Shown: positions 25,569 through 34,982 of the stretch, one piece after another
How the letters are laid out: each line of letters opens with the position of its first letter
Position numbering within the stretch: the first letter of the stretch is position 1
Source of the DNA: Sediminicola sp035798135
Lineage (GTDB): Bacteria; Bacteroidota; Bacteroidia; Flavobacteriales; Flavobacteriaceae
Direction: 5' to 3'
Assembly: GCA_035798135.1 (NCBI GenBank)
Contig: JAPFBR010000001.1
Coordinates: 744,001 to 808,000, forward strand
Length of the DNA stretch: 64,000 nt
Made by a program: the position numbers and the translations under genes
Notes under the pieces: model-generated
Told to the model about the DNA's origin: nothing
Seen by the model: only the letters and a program-made list of their open reading frames with translations
The model's database searches: none

Positions 25569-28500
25569 TTATTTGATTGCAATTAAATTTTCGATTTCTA
25601 TCAGCTTTTGGTTGTATTCGTTAAGGAAAGCCAAGTATCTCGCTTGTATCGTCAATGCCCTATTGAGGCCTTGTGCGTATTCAATATAGCCAATGGCTCC
25701 TTCCGTGAAACCCCTTTGTGATTGTTTCAACAAAAGCGCTGCTTGTGGTAATCCATTCTTTTCATAAGACATTAAATTGGCTTGGTTTTTATGAAGTTCT
25801 CGCCACAGGGTTTTGAATTTTGTCCTGGTTTTGTTTTCTATGGAAGTCAATTCTTCTTCACTTTTTATTTTATTGATCTCGGCCGCTTTAATTTTTGCGG
25901 CATACGGTTTTGCCCAAATTGGGATGGACAAACCTACCTGCACCCCCGTAAACCGGTTTCCCGAATCGAAAATGGCGCTTTCGCCGGACATTGTCTGCCC
26001 AGGTCCATTAAAAGATTGATTAAAATAACCCAAAGTAATGTCGGGAAGTGCCTTCGAAATAGCAACCGACTTTTCTCTCTTGGCAATTTCGGTCTGTTGA
26101 ACATACAAGGCCAGCAAAGGATTATTCGCCAAGGCCATAGTATCTTGCAGTTCAGAAAACATACTTGTTTTGGCATTCAATTTTCCTACATGAATATCGA
26201 TTGGGAAATCTACGTTCATCAAATTCTGTAATTGAAGCTGTACCGTTTCTATGGTAGCGACATTATCTTGGATTAAAATTTGTAAATCCGCCAACTCTGC
26301 GTTTGCCGTGGCCTGTTCCAGCGCATTGCTTTCCCCGGTTTTAAAACGCAAATTCGCCACATAGGCAAAACGTTCATAAATACTATCTTGCTTGCCTAAC
26401 AACTTTTCCATGTCTTTTAAGTACCAAAGCTGATAGTACGCAGATTTTACTTGGGTCATAAGTTCATTCTCCACATGTTCCCATTGGAGTTCAGAACTCC
26501 TGATATTAGCTTTTGCCAGTTTGTTTTGTTGCCCATACAACGTTGGAAAGGCAAAGGTCTGGCTTATATTAATGCGGGAATCATTGTCAAAATCACTATT
26601 GGTCTGTCCATACTCGAGACCGAAATTGGTTTTGGGTAAATCAATGCTCGCTCCTTTCAAGGCCTGTTGTTGCTCCATCTGTAATTTGGCAACTTTCAGA
26701 TCCGGGTTGTTTTCCAATGTTACCGATAATATGGATTCAAGATTATCATAAACAACTTTAGAGCCAGTATTCTGGGCTGATAGGTTGAACACACCTGTAA
26801 AAAGGGTGATTCCAATTATTGTTACGGTTTTGTTCCATTTCATTTTAATTCCTTTTTCAAAATAATAATAGAGAATAGGCAATACCACTAAGGTTAGAAA
26901 GGTCGCTGTGAATAGCCCTCCTATGACCACGGTGGCCAAAGGCCGCTGTACTTCTGCTCCAGAAGTCTGTGAAATAGCCATGGGCAAGAAGCCGAGGGAG
27001 GCTACGGACGCCGTTAGAATTACGGGGCGCAATCGGGTATGTGTTCCTTTGTATATCCTTTCGAAAATATCGGTTACACCATCAGCCTTTAACCGATTGA
27101 ATTCGGCAATCAAAACAATTCCATTCAATACGGCGACTCCAAAAAGAGCGATAAAACCGACCCCTGCGGAAATACTGAAGGGCATGTCCCTTAACCATAA
27201 CGCGAACACGCCACCAATAGCGGAAAGCGGTATCGCCGTAAAAATCAAGATACTTTGTTTAAATGATCCGAAGGTGAAGTACAACAGGATAAAAATGAGC
27301 AATAATGCTATGGGAACTGCGATCCCTAGCCGTTGTTTGGCCTCTACCAAGTTTTCAAATTGTCCGCCATAGCTAATGCTATATCCCGGAGCTAAGTTTA
27401 TCTGCTTTTCAATTTTACCCTGGATTTCTTCCACTATACTTTCTACATCCCGATTCCTTACATTAAAGGCTACGATGATACGTCTATGGGTATCATCACG
27501 TTGAATCTGATAAGGTCCTTCCTTTATGGAAACTTCTGCCAATTGCTGTAATGGGATTTCCTGACCATTTCTTCCATTCAAGGTCAAATTTTGAACGTCA
27601 GAAAGATCGGTACGGCTCTTGTCTTCCAAACGAACAACAAGATCGAACTGTTTTTCCCCTTCATATACCAATCCTGCGGAAGCACCTGCAAATGCCGCCT
27701 GAACTGCATTGTTCACTGTTTTAATGTCAAAACCATATTTTGCCAATTGATTACGGTTATAATCAATTACGATTTGGGGTATGCCCGTAACCTCTTCCAC
27801 ATACACATCCGCAGCTCCTTCTACGGTTGATGAAAGGCTGCCAATTTGTTCCGCGTAGGCGGATAACTGTTCCAAATCTTCTCCGTATATTTTGATGGCA
27901 ACATCTTGTCGTACCCCGGTCATAAGCTCATTGAAGCGCATTTGTATCGGTTGTTGAAAGCCAAAGGTTACACCGGGTATTACCACGAGCGCAGCTGCCA
28001 TTTTATCGGCCAATTCTTCCCTAGTGGAAGCAGATACCCATTCCGATTTATCTTTTAGGATAATCATCAAATCGGCAGCTTCCGGAGGCATTGGATCCGT
28101 GGGGATTTCTCCGGAACCTATTTTGGAAACAATCTGCAACACTTCGGGAAACTTGGAAAGAAGGATTTTTTCGGCCTTAGTGGTCGCTTTTATGGTATTA
28201 CTTAAGGAACTCCCCGTCATTACCCGTGTTTCTACCGCAAAATCTCCCTCCTCCAATGTCGGAATGAATTCTCCTCCCAAATTGGCAAACACAAGGTAGG
28301 TTGTTATACAAAGCCCAAACGTTACGGCCAAAATCACGCCCCTGGTGCGCATTGCCCAGTGAATGAGCGGTTTATATCCCTTATAGAAAAAGGCCATTAT
28401 CCTATCGGAAATAGTAGTTTTATGCTCGCGTTTCTTGCTTAAGACCAAGGCTGACATCATAGGAATATAAGTAAGGGACAATAAGAACGCCCCGAGAATA

Positions 28501-29951
28501 GCAAAGCTCACAGTCTGTGCCATAGGCCTGAACATTTTTCCTTCCGTCCCCACCAAGGCTAAAATAGGGAGGTAAACAATAAGGATGATAATCTCGCCAA
28601 AGGCGGCAGAATTCCTAATCTTACTGGCAGATTGGTAAACCTCCTCATCCATTTCTTGTTGTGTGAGTTTCCGACTCATTTTTAATCCTCCCAAATGGAA
28701 CAAAGTGGCTTCCACAATGATAACGGCCCCATCCACGATAAGTCCAAAATCTATAGCTCCTAAACTCATAAGGTTGGCGGACACCCCAAAAAGGTGCATC
28801 ATACTAAAAGCGAATAGCAAGGCCAAGGGAATCACCGAGGCGGTAATAATCCCGGCACGCCAGTCTCCCAACAATAGTAGCAGGATAAAAATGACGATCA
28901 GGGCACCCTCGATCAGGTTGGTGCTTACTGTTCCGATGGCGTTGTTGACCAATTTGGTCCTGTCAAGAAATGGTTCTATAACCACTCCTTCTGGTAATGT
29001 TTTACTGATATTGGCGATTTTTTCCTTGACATCTTTAATGACCTCGGCCGAATTGGCACCTTTCAACATCATCACAATGGCACTTACAACTTCACCCTGA
29101 CCGTTTCGGGTCGATGCCCCGTATCGAACTGCATTACCTACTTGAACCTTGGCTACATCACTTATAAGTACCGGGATACCATTGGGATTTTGCCGTATAA
29201 GGATATTATTAATATCGTCTAGGTTACGAACCAAGCCTTCGCTACGGATAAAAAGCGCCCTATCATTTTTCTCAATGTAGGCCCCTCCAGTGTTTTGGTT
29301 ATTTGCCTCAAGTGCATCGAAAATCTCCGATATGGAAATATTCATCGCATTTAATCGCTCAGGTCTGATGGCAATTTCATATTGTTTCAAGTAGCCGCCA
29401 AAGCTGCTTACATCCGCTACCCCGGGCGTTCCCAATAATTGTCTCCGAACGACCCAATCCTGAATGGTGCGAAGTTCGGTGGCGTCATATTCATTCTCAT
29501 AACCCTCTTCCGTAGTAATGACGTATTGATAAATTTCGCCCAGTCCCGTAGTCAATGGTGCAATCCCAGGTTTTCCTATTCCTTCGGGGATTTGGGCCTG
29601 TGCTTCTGTCAAGCGTTCGTTGACTTGTTGTCGTGCCCAGTATATATCTACCTTTTCTTCGAATACTATGGTAACAACGGATAATCCGAAACGTGAAAAC
29701 GATCTAATTTCATCTATTTTGGGGATGGTAGCCATAGTGATCTCTATGGGAAAAGTAATAAGTCGCTCTACCTCTTGAGCCGCAAGTGTGGGCGAAGTTG
29801 TTATTACCTGTACCTGATTGTTGGTAATATCCGGAACGGCATCCACTGGAAGTTGATTTAGGGAATAAAGTCCTGATAAGACCAAGGCCAAGGTCAGCAG
29901 GCCAATAACCAATTTATTGGTAATGGAATACCTGATGATTTTTTTAAGCAT
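25569..29951 (-). CDS. CusA/CzcA-type heavy-metal RND transporter fused to a TolC/CusC-like outer-membrane factor
   Basis: A 1460-aa fusion. Residues 1 to about 1035 are a complete heavy-metal RND pump: two periplasmic porter halves, helix 4 with AIDFGLIVDGAVIIVE (acidic proton-relay residues) and the second half beginning after FGVAVLNGIVLIAEFN. From residue 1037 a segment that looks like a signal peptide (MKWNKTVTIIGITLFTGVFN) leads into about 400 residues of TolC-like helices, including VKSAYYQLWYLKDMEKLL and QRGFTEGAIGYIEYAQGL. The internal helix would place this domain in the periplasm. I find no stop or frameshift at the junction. Fused forms of this kind are known in Bacteroidota. With CusB it makes an energy-coupled tripartite metal exporter. 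Confidence 0.9.
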   Translation of the reverse strand: MLKKIIRYSITNKLVIGLLTLALVLSGLYSLNQLPVDAVPDITNNQVQVITTSPTLAAQEVERLITFPIEITMATIPKIDEIRSFSRFGLSVVTIVFEEKVDIYWARQQVNERLTEAQAQIPEGIGKPGIAPLTTGLGEIYQYVITTEEGYENEYDATELRTIQDWVVRRQLLGTPGVADVSSFGGYLKQYEIAIRPERLNAMNISISEIFDALEANNQNTGGAYIEKNDRALFIRSEGLVRNLDDINNILIRQNPNGIPVLISDVAKVQVGNAVRYGASTRNGQGEVVSAIVMMLKGANSAEVIKDVKEKIANISKTLPEGVVIEPFLDRTKLVNNAIGTVSTNLIEGALIVIFILLLLLGDWRAGIITASVIPLALLFAFSMMHLFGVSANLMSLGAIDFGLIVDGAVIIVEATLFHLGGLKMSRKLTQQEMDEEVYQSASKIRNSAAFGEIIILIVYLPILALVGTEGKMFRPMAQTVSFAILGAFLLSLTYIPMMSALVLSKKREHKTTISDRIMAFFYKGYKPLIHWAMRTRGVILAVTFGLCITTYLVFANLGGEFIPTLEEGDFAVETRVMTGSSLSNTIKATTKAEKILLSKFPEVLQIVSKIGSGEIPTDPMPPEAADLMIILKDKSEWVSASTREELADKMAAALVVIPGVTFGFQQPIQMRFNELMTGVRQDVAIKIYGEDLEQLSAYAEQIGSLSSTVEGAADVYVEEVTGIPQIVIDYNRNQLAKYGFDIKTVNNAVQAAFAGASAGLVYEGEKQFDLVVRLEDKSRTDLSDVQNLTLNGRNGQEIPLQQLAEVSIKEGPYQIQRDDTHRRIIVAFNVRNRDVESIVEEIQGKIEKQINLAPGYSISYGGQFENLVEAKQRLGIAVPIALLLIFILLYFTFGSFKQSILIFTAIPLSAIGGVFALWLRDMPFSISAGVGFIALFGVAVLNGIVLIAEFNRLKADGVTDIFERIYKGTHTRLRPVILTASVASLGFLPMAISQTSGAEVQRPLATVVIGGLFTATFLTLVVLPILYYYFEKGIKMKWNKTVTIIGITLFTGVFNLSAQNTGSKVVYDNLESILSVTLENNPDLKVAKLQMEQQQALKGASIDLPKTNFGLEYGQTNSDFDNDSRINISQTFAFPTLYGQQNKLAKANIRSSELQWEHVENELMTQVKSAYYQLWYLKDMEKLLGKQDSIYERFAYVANLRFKTGESNALEQATANAELADLQILIQDNVATIETVQLQLQNLMNVDFPIDIHVGKLNAKTSMFSELQDTMALANNPLLALYVQQTEIAKREKSVAISKALPDITLGYFNQSFNGPGQTMSGESAIFDSGNRFTGVQVGLSIPIWAKPYAAKIKAAEINKIKSEEELTSIENKTRTKFKTLWRELHKNQANLMSYEKNGLPQAALLLKQSQRGFTEGAIGYIEYAQGLNRALTIQARYLAFLNEYNQKLIEIENLIAIK

Positions 29952-30069
29952 AAAAAAATTTTAATACAGTTAAACAATACGGAATGGCGCCAAAGAATTG
30001 GGATTATCCATAATGAGAATTGACCTTACTCGGTCATAATTGGATATAGCTATCCTGTGTGAAAACTGA

Positions 30070-30465
30070 TTATACTCTTGGTGGCTGGAAAAGGGATTCC
30101 AGAAATCTGGAATTGAATTGAGCAGTGTAACTACTGACCTGCCTTTTTTCTTCGAAACTTAAGAAGTTTAGGGCAACAACATTGGTAGGCTTGATAAAAA
30201 CCAAAGGGTTGCAACATTGATGATGCGAATGCGAAGGAGATTGATTTTGGTTCGCATCATTGTGATGTTCTTCCTCTTCATGACCATCGCTAAAATATTC
30301 TTCGCCCACATATTCCAAGAAAGAATCTCCGTCAAAATCTTTATGGTCTTGGTAATGGGAAATAAAATGTGAGATTTGTTCGATTTGCTTACATAGATCC
30401 ATATCCAAGGATATTCCTTGAAAAAGAAAAATAAAAGTCATTGTTATCGAAAGAAGTTCCTTCAT
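30070..30465 (-). CDS. Small secreted His-rich protein upstream of the metal efflux operon
   Basis: A 131-aa protein with a hydrophobic signal-like N-terminus (LLSITMTFIFLFQGISL). It has an acidic, histidine-rich middle (DGHEEEEHHNDANQ, then SHSHHQCCNP) and a conserved-looking C-terminus ending FLESLFQPPRV. Short proteins of this design with HHQCC-type segments often precede CusA-like genes in flavobacteria; I take it to be a periplasmic metal-binding or sensing accessory, but this is inference. It lies 118 bases upstream of the fusion gene on the same strand. No enzymatic motif is seen. Confidence 0.68.
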   Translation of the reverse strand: MKELLSITMTFIFLFQGISLDMDLCKQIEQISHFISHYQDHKDFDGDSFLEYVGEEYFSDGHEEEEHHNDANQNQSPSHSHHQCCNPLVFIKPTNVVALNFLSFEEKRQVSSYTAQFNSRFLESLFQPPRV

Positions 30466-30494
30466 TTATTTTGTAAAGATAATAAGATTTGCAC

Positions 30495-30507
30495 GCAACC
30501 GGGTTGC
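30495..30507. promoter_or_regulatory. Perfect palindrome upstream of the metal efflux operon
   Basis: GCAACC-G-GGTTGC lies 30 bases before the His-rich gene start, with an AT-rich TATATAATTTTTGC just upstream on the minus strand that resembles a -7 region. The position fits an operator for a metal-responsive or other repressor. The cognate regulator is not known; the AraC-type protein next door is one candidate. Confidence 0.35.
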
Positions 30508-30671
30508 AAAAATTATATATCCAACCAATTCTATAAAAGGAACGTTTTACGGAACGGTATTTTTCAATAGAATGCCAATATTTTTTCAAATTGCACCAAC
30601 CGTATCAAACCGCCTTCGAGACAGTCTAAGAACTATATTCTACCTTTTGAAGCCCTTATTCCTTTGCTATT

Positions 30672-31514
30672 TTACACATATTTTTTTCGAAATTCCCGTG
30701 GATTTTCATTGGCTATTTTATTAAAAACACGATTGTAATAGGACAGGCTTTCAAACCCCGAACCGTAACAGGCATCGCTGACACTTTTGCCCGACATCAA
30801 TTCACGTTTTGATTGACTTACGCGGTATCGGTTAAGAAAATCGATAAAGGTGTGCTTGGTCATCTTCTTAAAGTAACGGCAGAAGGCCTCTTTGGTCATA
30901 TGGCTTAAATCAGCCATTTCTTCGAGTTCAATTTTTCGATGATAATTTTTATCGATATAGGCGTAGATTTCCAAAATCCTTTTTTGAGCCTTGTGACTGT
31001 ACTGGTTGTTGTACGGCTGTTCATGTAAAAGGGTAACTTCCTCGGAACCGGAGAGCAAAATCAATATTTCGAGCAATTCAAGGTACTGTCTGATCGGCGA
31101 CAGGTTTTCCAGATTAAAGAGTTTTTCACGAAGTTCATTTTTTAGTTTTCCTTGGAAGGCGAGTCCGTGTTTTGCCTTTTGAAACATGGTATTAATCAAC
31201 AACAGTTCGGGCGTTCCAAAAAAATGGGTTTCAACCAGCTCTTTCTTCAGATGAACCACCACTTTTCTATATTCAGTTTTGACCCCATAATCAAAATTCA
31301 AATGTGGAATATTCGATCCGATCAAAACCAGATCGCTCCCTTGGTAAGTCGATATGTGATCTCCTACATGTCTTGTGCCATTGGCCCCTTCTATATATAT
31401 CAGTTCGTATTCGGGATGGAAATGCCAAAAGAACAGATCGCTCAACCTTGGATTGAACATCATACTGAAAGATCGGTTCACTTTGTTTGTGATGGTCTCC
31501 AGCTGAATTTTCAT
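30672..31514 (-). CDS. AraC family transcriptional regulator
   Basis: A 280-aa regulator. The N-terminal two thirds contain a cupin-type sensor region (FFWHFHPEYELIYIEGANGTRHVGDHI). The C-terminal ~100 residues form the double helix-turn-helix of AraC proteins: IELEEMADLSHMTKEAFCRYFKK for the first helix pair and SVSDACYGSGFESLSYYNRVFNK for the second, ending in NPREFRKKYV. The ligand is unknown; the HFHPEYEL pattern occurs in regulators of sugar utilisation. It is 206 bases upstream of the metal efflux genes, on the same strand; a regulatory link is possible but not shown. It could also control the divergent PhyH-type gene, about 500 bases away. Confidence 0.85.
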   Translation of the reverse strand: MKIQLETITNKVNRSFSMMFNPRLSDLFFWHFHPEYELIYIEGANGTRHVGDHISTYQGSDLVLIGSNIPHLNFDYGVKTEYRKVVVHLKKELVETHFFGTPELLLINTMFQKAKHGLAFQGKLKNELREKLFNLENLSPIRQYLELLEILILLSGSEEVTLLHEQPYNNQYSHKAQKRILEIYAYIDKNYHRKIELEEMADLSHMTKEAFCRYFKKMTKHTFIDFLNRYRVSQSKRELMSGKSVSDACYGSGFESLSYYNRVFNKIANENPREFRKKYV

Positions 31515-32012
31515 GACAATAAGTATAAAATGGACCTCATCTCAACTAAAGTAATATAAAAATATCAATATGGTACAAGTTTTAGATAACAGCGGTAAAC
31601 TTTTTCCAGAGTTTCCTTCAGATCTTTGTATAGATGATTGGATGGCGTACTGGATTTAACTTCAGATGGTCTGAATCCATTGCGAAACCAAAGAGAGGAA
31701 TCTTATAATACATACTATAATGTGCTCAATATCAATTATCTTAAACCCCAAAAAGTGCACTTGCAGATTTAAAAATACCTGTCTCAGAGCAAATTTTGAA
31801 GCAAAGAAGACGGTACTCCCCCTAAGCCGGATAACTAAAATATGGGAAGGGGAAGCCAATAGTTCTGTTATTCAAAACATCCTATTGGAAAAACGGATGC
31901 CACGATGCATCGAATGACTCTTAGGAATTAAAACAAGTGTCAATGGCGTGAAACTATATTTCAAACCATAGCACACATTTTTAAGTACGAATTAAATTAA
32001 AAAATATACATC
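31515..32012. other. Intergenic region between the AraC-type regulator and the PhyH-type gene
   Basis: About 500 bases. Short open frames exist on both strands (for example 29 codons from 31570 and 65 codons from 31720), but none has a recognisable domain or convincing composition. I see no terminator or strong dyad. The right end is AT-rich and should hold the promoter of the dioxygenase gene. Confidence 0.5.
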
Positions 32013-32984
32013 ATGGAAAAAAAAGGACAAACAATGGTTCCGGGCAACGATCACAAAGAAATTCCCGGTAATCCCTCTACTGCAAAAAGTAGCATGGCCC
32101 AATTGCGAAGAGAGGCAACTGCCGATTCTTTAAAGGTTTTGACCATGGAACAATGGAATTTTTGGAAAGAAAACGGCTATGTAGTCATTAAAAATGCGGT
32201 TCCCCGTTACCAAGTGAACAAAACGGCCGCATTCCTATGGGAATTTGAGGAAAAAGAACCCAATAACAAGGAAACATGGTACACCAAAGCTAGGGCCGAA
32301 ATGAAAATGAAAGAATTGGCAGGCACTGGAATGGTAGAGGTTTATAATAACCAACACCTTTGGAACAACCGTCAAACACAGAGGGTCTATGACGCTTTTG
32401 TCGATATATGGGGAACGGAAAAATTATGGGTAACGATAGACCGTGCAAACTTGAATTTCCCCATGCGCCCCGGGCATGAATATAAAGGATTTATACATTG
32501 GGATTACGATCCGGAAACTAAACCACAAAACGTTCAGGGCGTGTTAGCGCTGTCCGACCAAACCGATAAAGATATGGGAGGTTTTCAATGTATTCCATGG
32601 TTATACAGAAATTACGACACCTGGAAATTGACACAACCAGAGGACAGGGATCACTTTAAACCAGATGTTGCCGATATGGAGGACAAATTGGTAAAGGTGG
32701 CCATGGAAGCTGGAGATCTACTAATTTTTAATAGTTCTCAGCCACATGGAATCCGCCCTAATCGTTCAGAGGATAAAGTTCGGATTGCACAATACATTGC
32801 AATGATGCCCGCACAGGAGGATGATGCAGCCTTGAGGAAGTGGAGGGTTGATTCTTGGAAGAATAGGGTTGCCCCAGAGGGTTATGCCTTTCCGGGTGAT
32901 CCACGAAATTGGGAGCAATCAAAATACGGCAGAGCAGAATTATCAGGTCTTGGCGAGAAATTGTTGGGATTAAAAAAATGGTGA
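32013..32984 (+). CDS. Phytanoyl-CoA dioxygenase (PhyH) family protein
   Basis: A 323-aa Fe(II)/2-oxoglutarate oxygenase. The facial triad is His162-x-Asp164 (GFIHWDYDP) and His245 (SSQPHGIRPN); Arg257 in the following strand is the likely 2-oxoglutarate anchor. The N-terminal segment MEQWNFWKENGYVVIKNAV is the usual PhyH opening. Family members hydroxylate varied substrates, including fatty acyl-CoAs, amino acids and natural-product intermediates; the substrate here is unknown. It stands alone and is followed by a strong terminator at 33051-33078. The first ~30 residues are polar and could reflect a start further inside, for instance Met28. Confidence 0.82.
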   Translation: MEKKGQTMVPGNDHKEIPGNPSTAKSSMAQLRREATADSLKVLTMEQWNFWKENGYVVIKNAVPRYQVNKTAAFLWEFEEKEPNNKETWYTKARAEMKMKELAGTGMVEVYNNQHLWNNRQTQRVYDAFVDIWGTEKLWVTIDRANLNFPMRPGHEYKGFIHWDYDPETKPQNVQGVLALSDQTDKDMGGFQCIPWLYRNYDTWKLTQPEDRDHFKPDVADMEDKLVKVAMEAGDLLIFNSSQPHGIRPNRSEDKVRIAQYIAMMPAQEDDAALRKWRVDSWKNRVAPEGYAFPGDPRNWEQSKYGRAELSGLGEKLLGLKKW

Positions 32985-33007
32985 TTCTTGGAACATTATT
33001 ATTTTAG

Positions 33008-33078
33008 CGGGATTACTGGTTCCTCGACGCTTAGGGGCTGTTTTCTGCATAAACCAACACTGTACAGTGTTGGTTTTT
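33008..33078 (+). repeat. Degenerate relative of the tRNA-Ala-derived repeat
   Basis: The order matches the unit at 7316-7395: GGTTCCTCGACGCTTAGGGG in place of the CCCCGACGCTTCGGGG insert, then CTGTTTTCTGCA in place of CGGTATTCTCCACA, then a palindromic terminator. Similarity is partial, and this could be convergence around a shared terminator design. Confidence 0.4.
33051..33078 (+). terminator. Intrinsic terminator downstream of the PhyH-type gene
   Basis: Perfect palindrome AACCAACACTGT/ACAGTGTTGGTT followed by five T residues, about 65 bases after the dioxygenase stop. Confidence 0.8.
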
Positions 33079-33393
33079 AGTATGAAAATGGTGCAAGTAA
33101 AGTGTGTCTATTTATGACAGTCTTTTCAATTATATGTCGCTTGTATAGTTTGATAAACTATTGATTATAACCTCAAATAACAAAGATTACCAGGCTTCCT
33201 TCAACACACTCTTGATATGAATTTTGCTTTTGGGCTTTTAAATAATCTTCTCTTAAACCATATACAAATTTTAAAAAAGGATTGGAAAGAGCTAATTTCT
33301 AAACTTATAGCGCATCCCTAAAGACTTTTATTTCTGTAATATTGACTTTCTCAATCAATCATGTAAAAAAGGATTCCATAAATTCTTTATATA

Positions 33394-34956
33394 ATGTCAA
33401 GAAAAATAGTATTCAGAACTTTTATAGCGATTATAGGCATATGCACTATTGCCCTGTTGCTTGTCCAGATAAGGGCTGAGAAAGAGGTTGGGAAATTTTT
33501 GAGCATGAAAATCCCATCACATATCCGGTTGGATTATGAAACGATCTCCGCTAATATTTTTACCGGCTCCGTACACATAGAAGAAATTGGGGTTGCCATA
33601 TCCAATAGGAACGACACCACGATTCATACTAGGGTAAAAGCAGATTATCTTAAAATAGTCGGCTTGGACTATTGGCCTTTCTTATTCAATAAGACCTTCC
33701 ATGTAAATAATTTAATAATACGCCGTCCCATAATCAAATACTTCCTTGATAAAAAATCGAAAAGAGTAGAGAAAGATACCTTGGGAGTAGTAAAGTTATT
33801 GAAAACGATTATTGTGGATCAAGTTGAAATTGAGAACGGTAGTTTTTTTATCCTAAAAAATGAATCCGATTGCTTGTTGTTGGAATCACACCAAATTAAT
33901 TTTACGTTGAACGGATTTAAAACCGACCCGAATATCATTAAAAGGAAGATACCCTTGAATCATGAGGATTACACTTTTTCTGCCAGTAATTCCTTTGTGG
34001 ACTTAAACCCATTTGAAACATTGAATATTAAAAAAATAAATGTTCAAAATAAAAATGTGGTAATTAATGATATTCAGGTGACGTCCAAATACGAAAAAGA
34101 AAACGCATCAAAATATCTTGAGCGCGAACGAGATCATGTTACGCTTGAAATACCCAAGTTGGATATTGGCTCCTTAGATTTCGGCTTTGGCAAAGATAAA
34201 TTTTACCTATTCTCGGATGTAATTGAACTTACAAAGCCCAGACTAGAGGTGTTTCGGGATAAGTGTCTTGCTGATGACACCACTATCAAGAACATGTACA
34301 GCAAGCACATAAGAAATTTGCCCATTGATATTAAAGTTTCCAAGGTCAAACTCACTGAAGCTCACTTGGGTTATGAAGAGCGACTAAGTGGTCATGAACT
34401 GCCTGGCCGACTATTTATTGATAACATAAACGCTAGCATTCTTGGTTTGGATACAAATGCCGTAAAAGGAGATACTACCCTATTAACTGCGAAGGGGAGG
34501 TTGATGGGAAACGCTCCTTTCAATATTGATTATAAGTTTGATTTGACCAATGAAAATGATGAATTTTTAGTAATGGGAAAGGTTATTTCTTTGCGGGCAG
34601 CAGAACTAAATTCATTTCTTAAGCCAAATCTCAATGTGGAGACCGAGGGAGATATAGATGAAATGTATTTTACTATCTCTGGAGATTCTTTTGCCTCTAG
34701 AGGAGAAATGAAAATGCGCTACAGCGATTTTAGATTTGACATTCTTCGAAAAGATGGGAAAAGAGTTGATAAGATATTGACAACCATCGGAAATTTATTT
34801 ATAAACGACGGGAAAGATAAAAGCGATGCCGGTTTTCGGTTTGGTCAAATCAATGCCGAACGCAATAGTGATAAATCGTTTTTCAATTATCTATGGTTAG
34901 GCATAAAGAGTGGTATAGTTAGCACTTTAACCGGAGATGGAAAAAAAAAGGAATGA
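33394..34956 (+). CDS. AsmA/DUF748-like membrane-anchored protein, hypothetical
   Basis: A 520-aa protein with one N-terminal helix (about 5-24, IVFRTFIAIIGICTIALLLV) and a long beta-rich extracytoplasmic part. Repeating strands such as TISANIFTGSVHIEEIGVAI and KADYLKIVGLDYWPFLFNKTFHVNNLII resemble the opening of AsmA-like/DUF748 proteins, which bridge or organise the envelope and are linked to lipid transport. No catalytic motif is visible. It is 26 bases upstream of a PAP2 phosphatase gene and heads a run of five same-strand envelope genes. Assignment to the superfamily is moderate; a specific role is unknown. Confidence 0.6.
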   Translation: MSRKIVFRTFIAIIGICTIALLLVQIRAEKEVGKFLSMKIPSHIRLDYETISANIFTGSVHIEEIGVAISNRNDTTIHTRVKADYLKIVGLDYWPFLFNKTFHVNNLIIRRPIIKYFLDKKSKRVEKDTLGVVKLLKTIIVDQVEIENGSFFILKNESDCLLLESHQINFTLNGFKTDPNIIKRKIPLNHEDYTFSASNSFVDLNPFETLNIKKINVQNKNVVINDIQVTSKYEKENASKYLERERDHVTLEIPKLDIGSLDFGFGKDKFYLFSDVIELTKPRLEVFRDKCLADDTTIKNMYSKHIRNLPIDIKVSKVKLTEAHLGYEERLSGHELPGRLFIDNINASILGLDTNAVKGDTTLLTAKGRLMGNAPFNIDYKFDLTNENDEFLVMGKVISLRAAELNSFLKPNLNVETEGDIDEMYFTISGDSFASRGEMKMRYSDFRFDILRKDGKRVDKILTTIGNLFINDGKDKSDAGFRFGQINAERNSDKSFFNYLWLGIKSGIVSTLTGDGKKKE

Positions 34957-34982
34957 ACAACTATTAAATTAAAATTTTTGAT

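Larger units (their letters stand above)
32985..33393. other. Intergenic region with terminator and tRNA-repeat-like remnant
   Basis: About 400 bases with no protein gene. The left part contains a sequence resembling the tRNA-Ala-derived repeats (33008-33078) with a terminator. The rest is AT-rich and should include the promoter of the envelope gene cluster that starts at 33394. Confidence 0.55.

Noticed and set aside
26908..27372. 154-codon plus-strand frame
   Set aside because: Also antisense to the CusA-type gene, without motif.
28663..29100. 145-codon plus-strand frame
   Set aside because: Antisense to the conserved RND pump segment; the composition is a mirror of the real gene and shows no known domain.
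31570..31659. 29-codon frame (MVQVLDNSG...) upstream of the PhyH-type gene
   Set aside because: Too short, no hydrophobic segment or motif, no supporting neighbour; kept only as a note.
31720..31917. 65-codon plus-strand frame
   Set aside because: Composition and lack of any recognisable domain suggest chance in a non-coding spacer.
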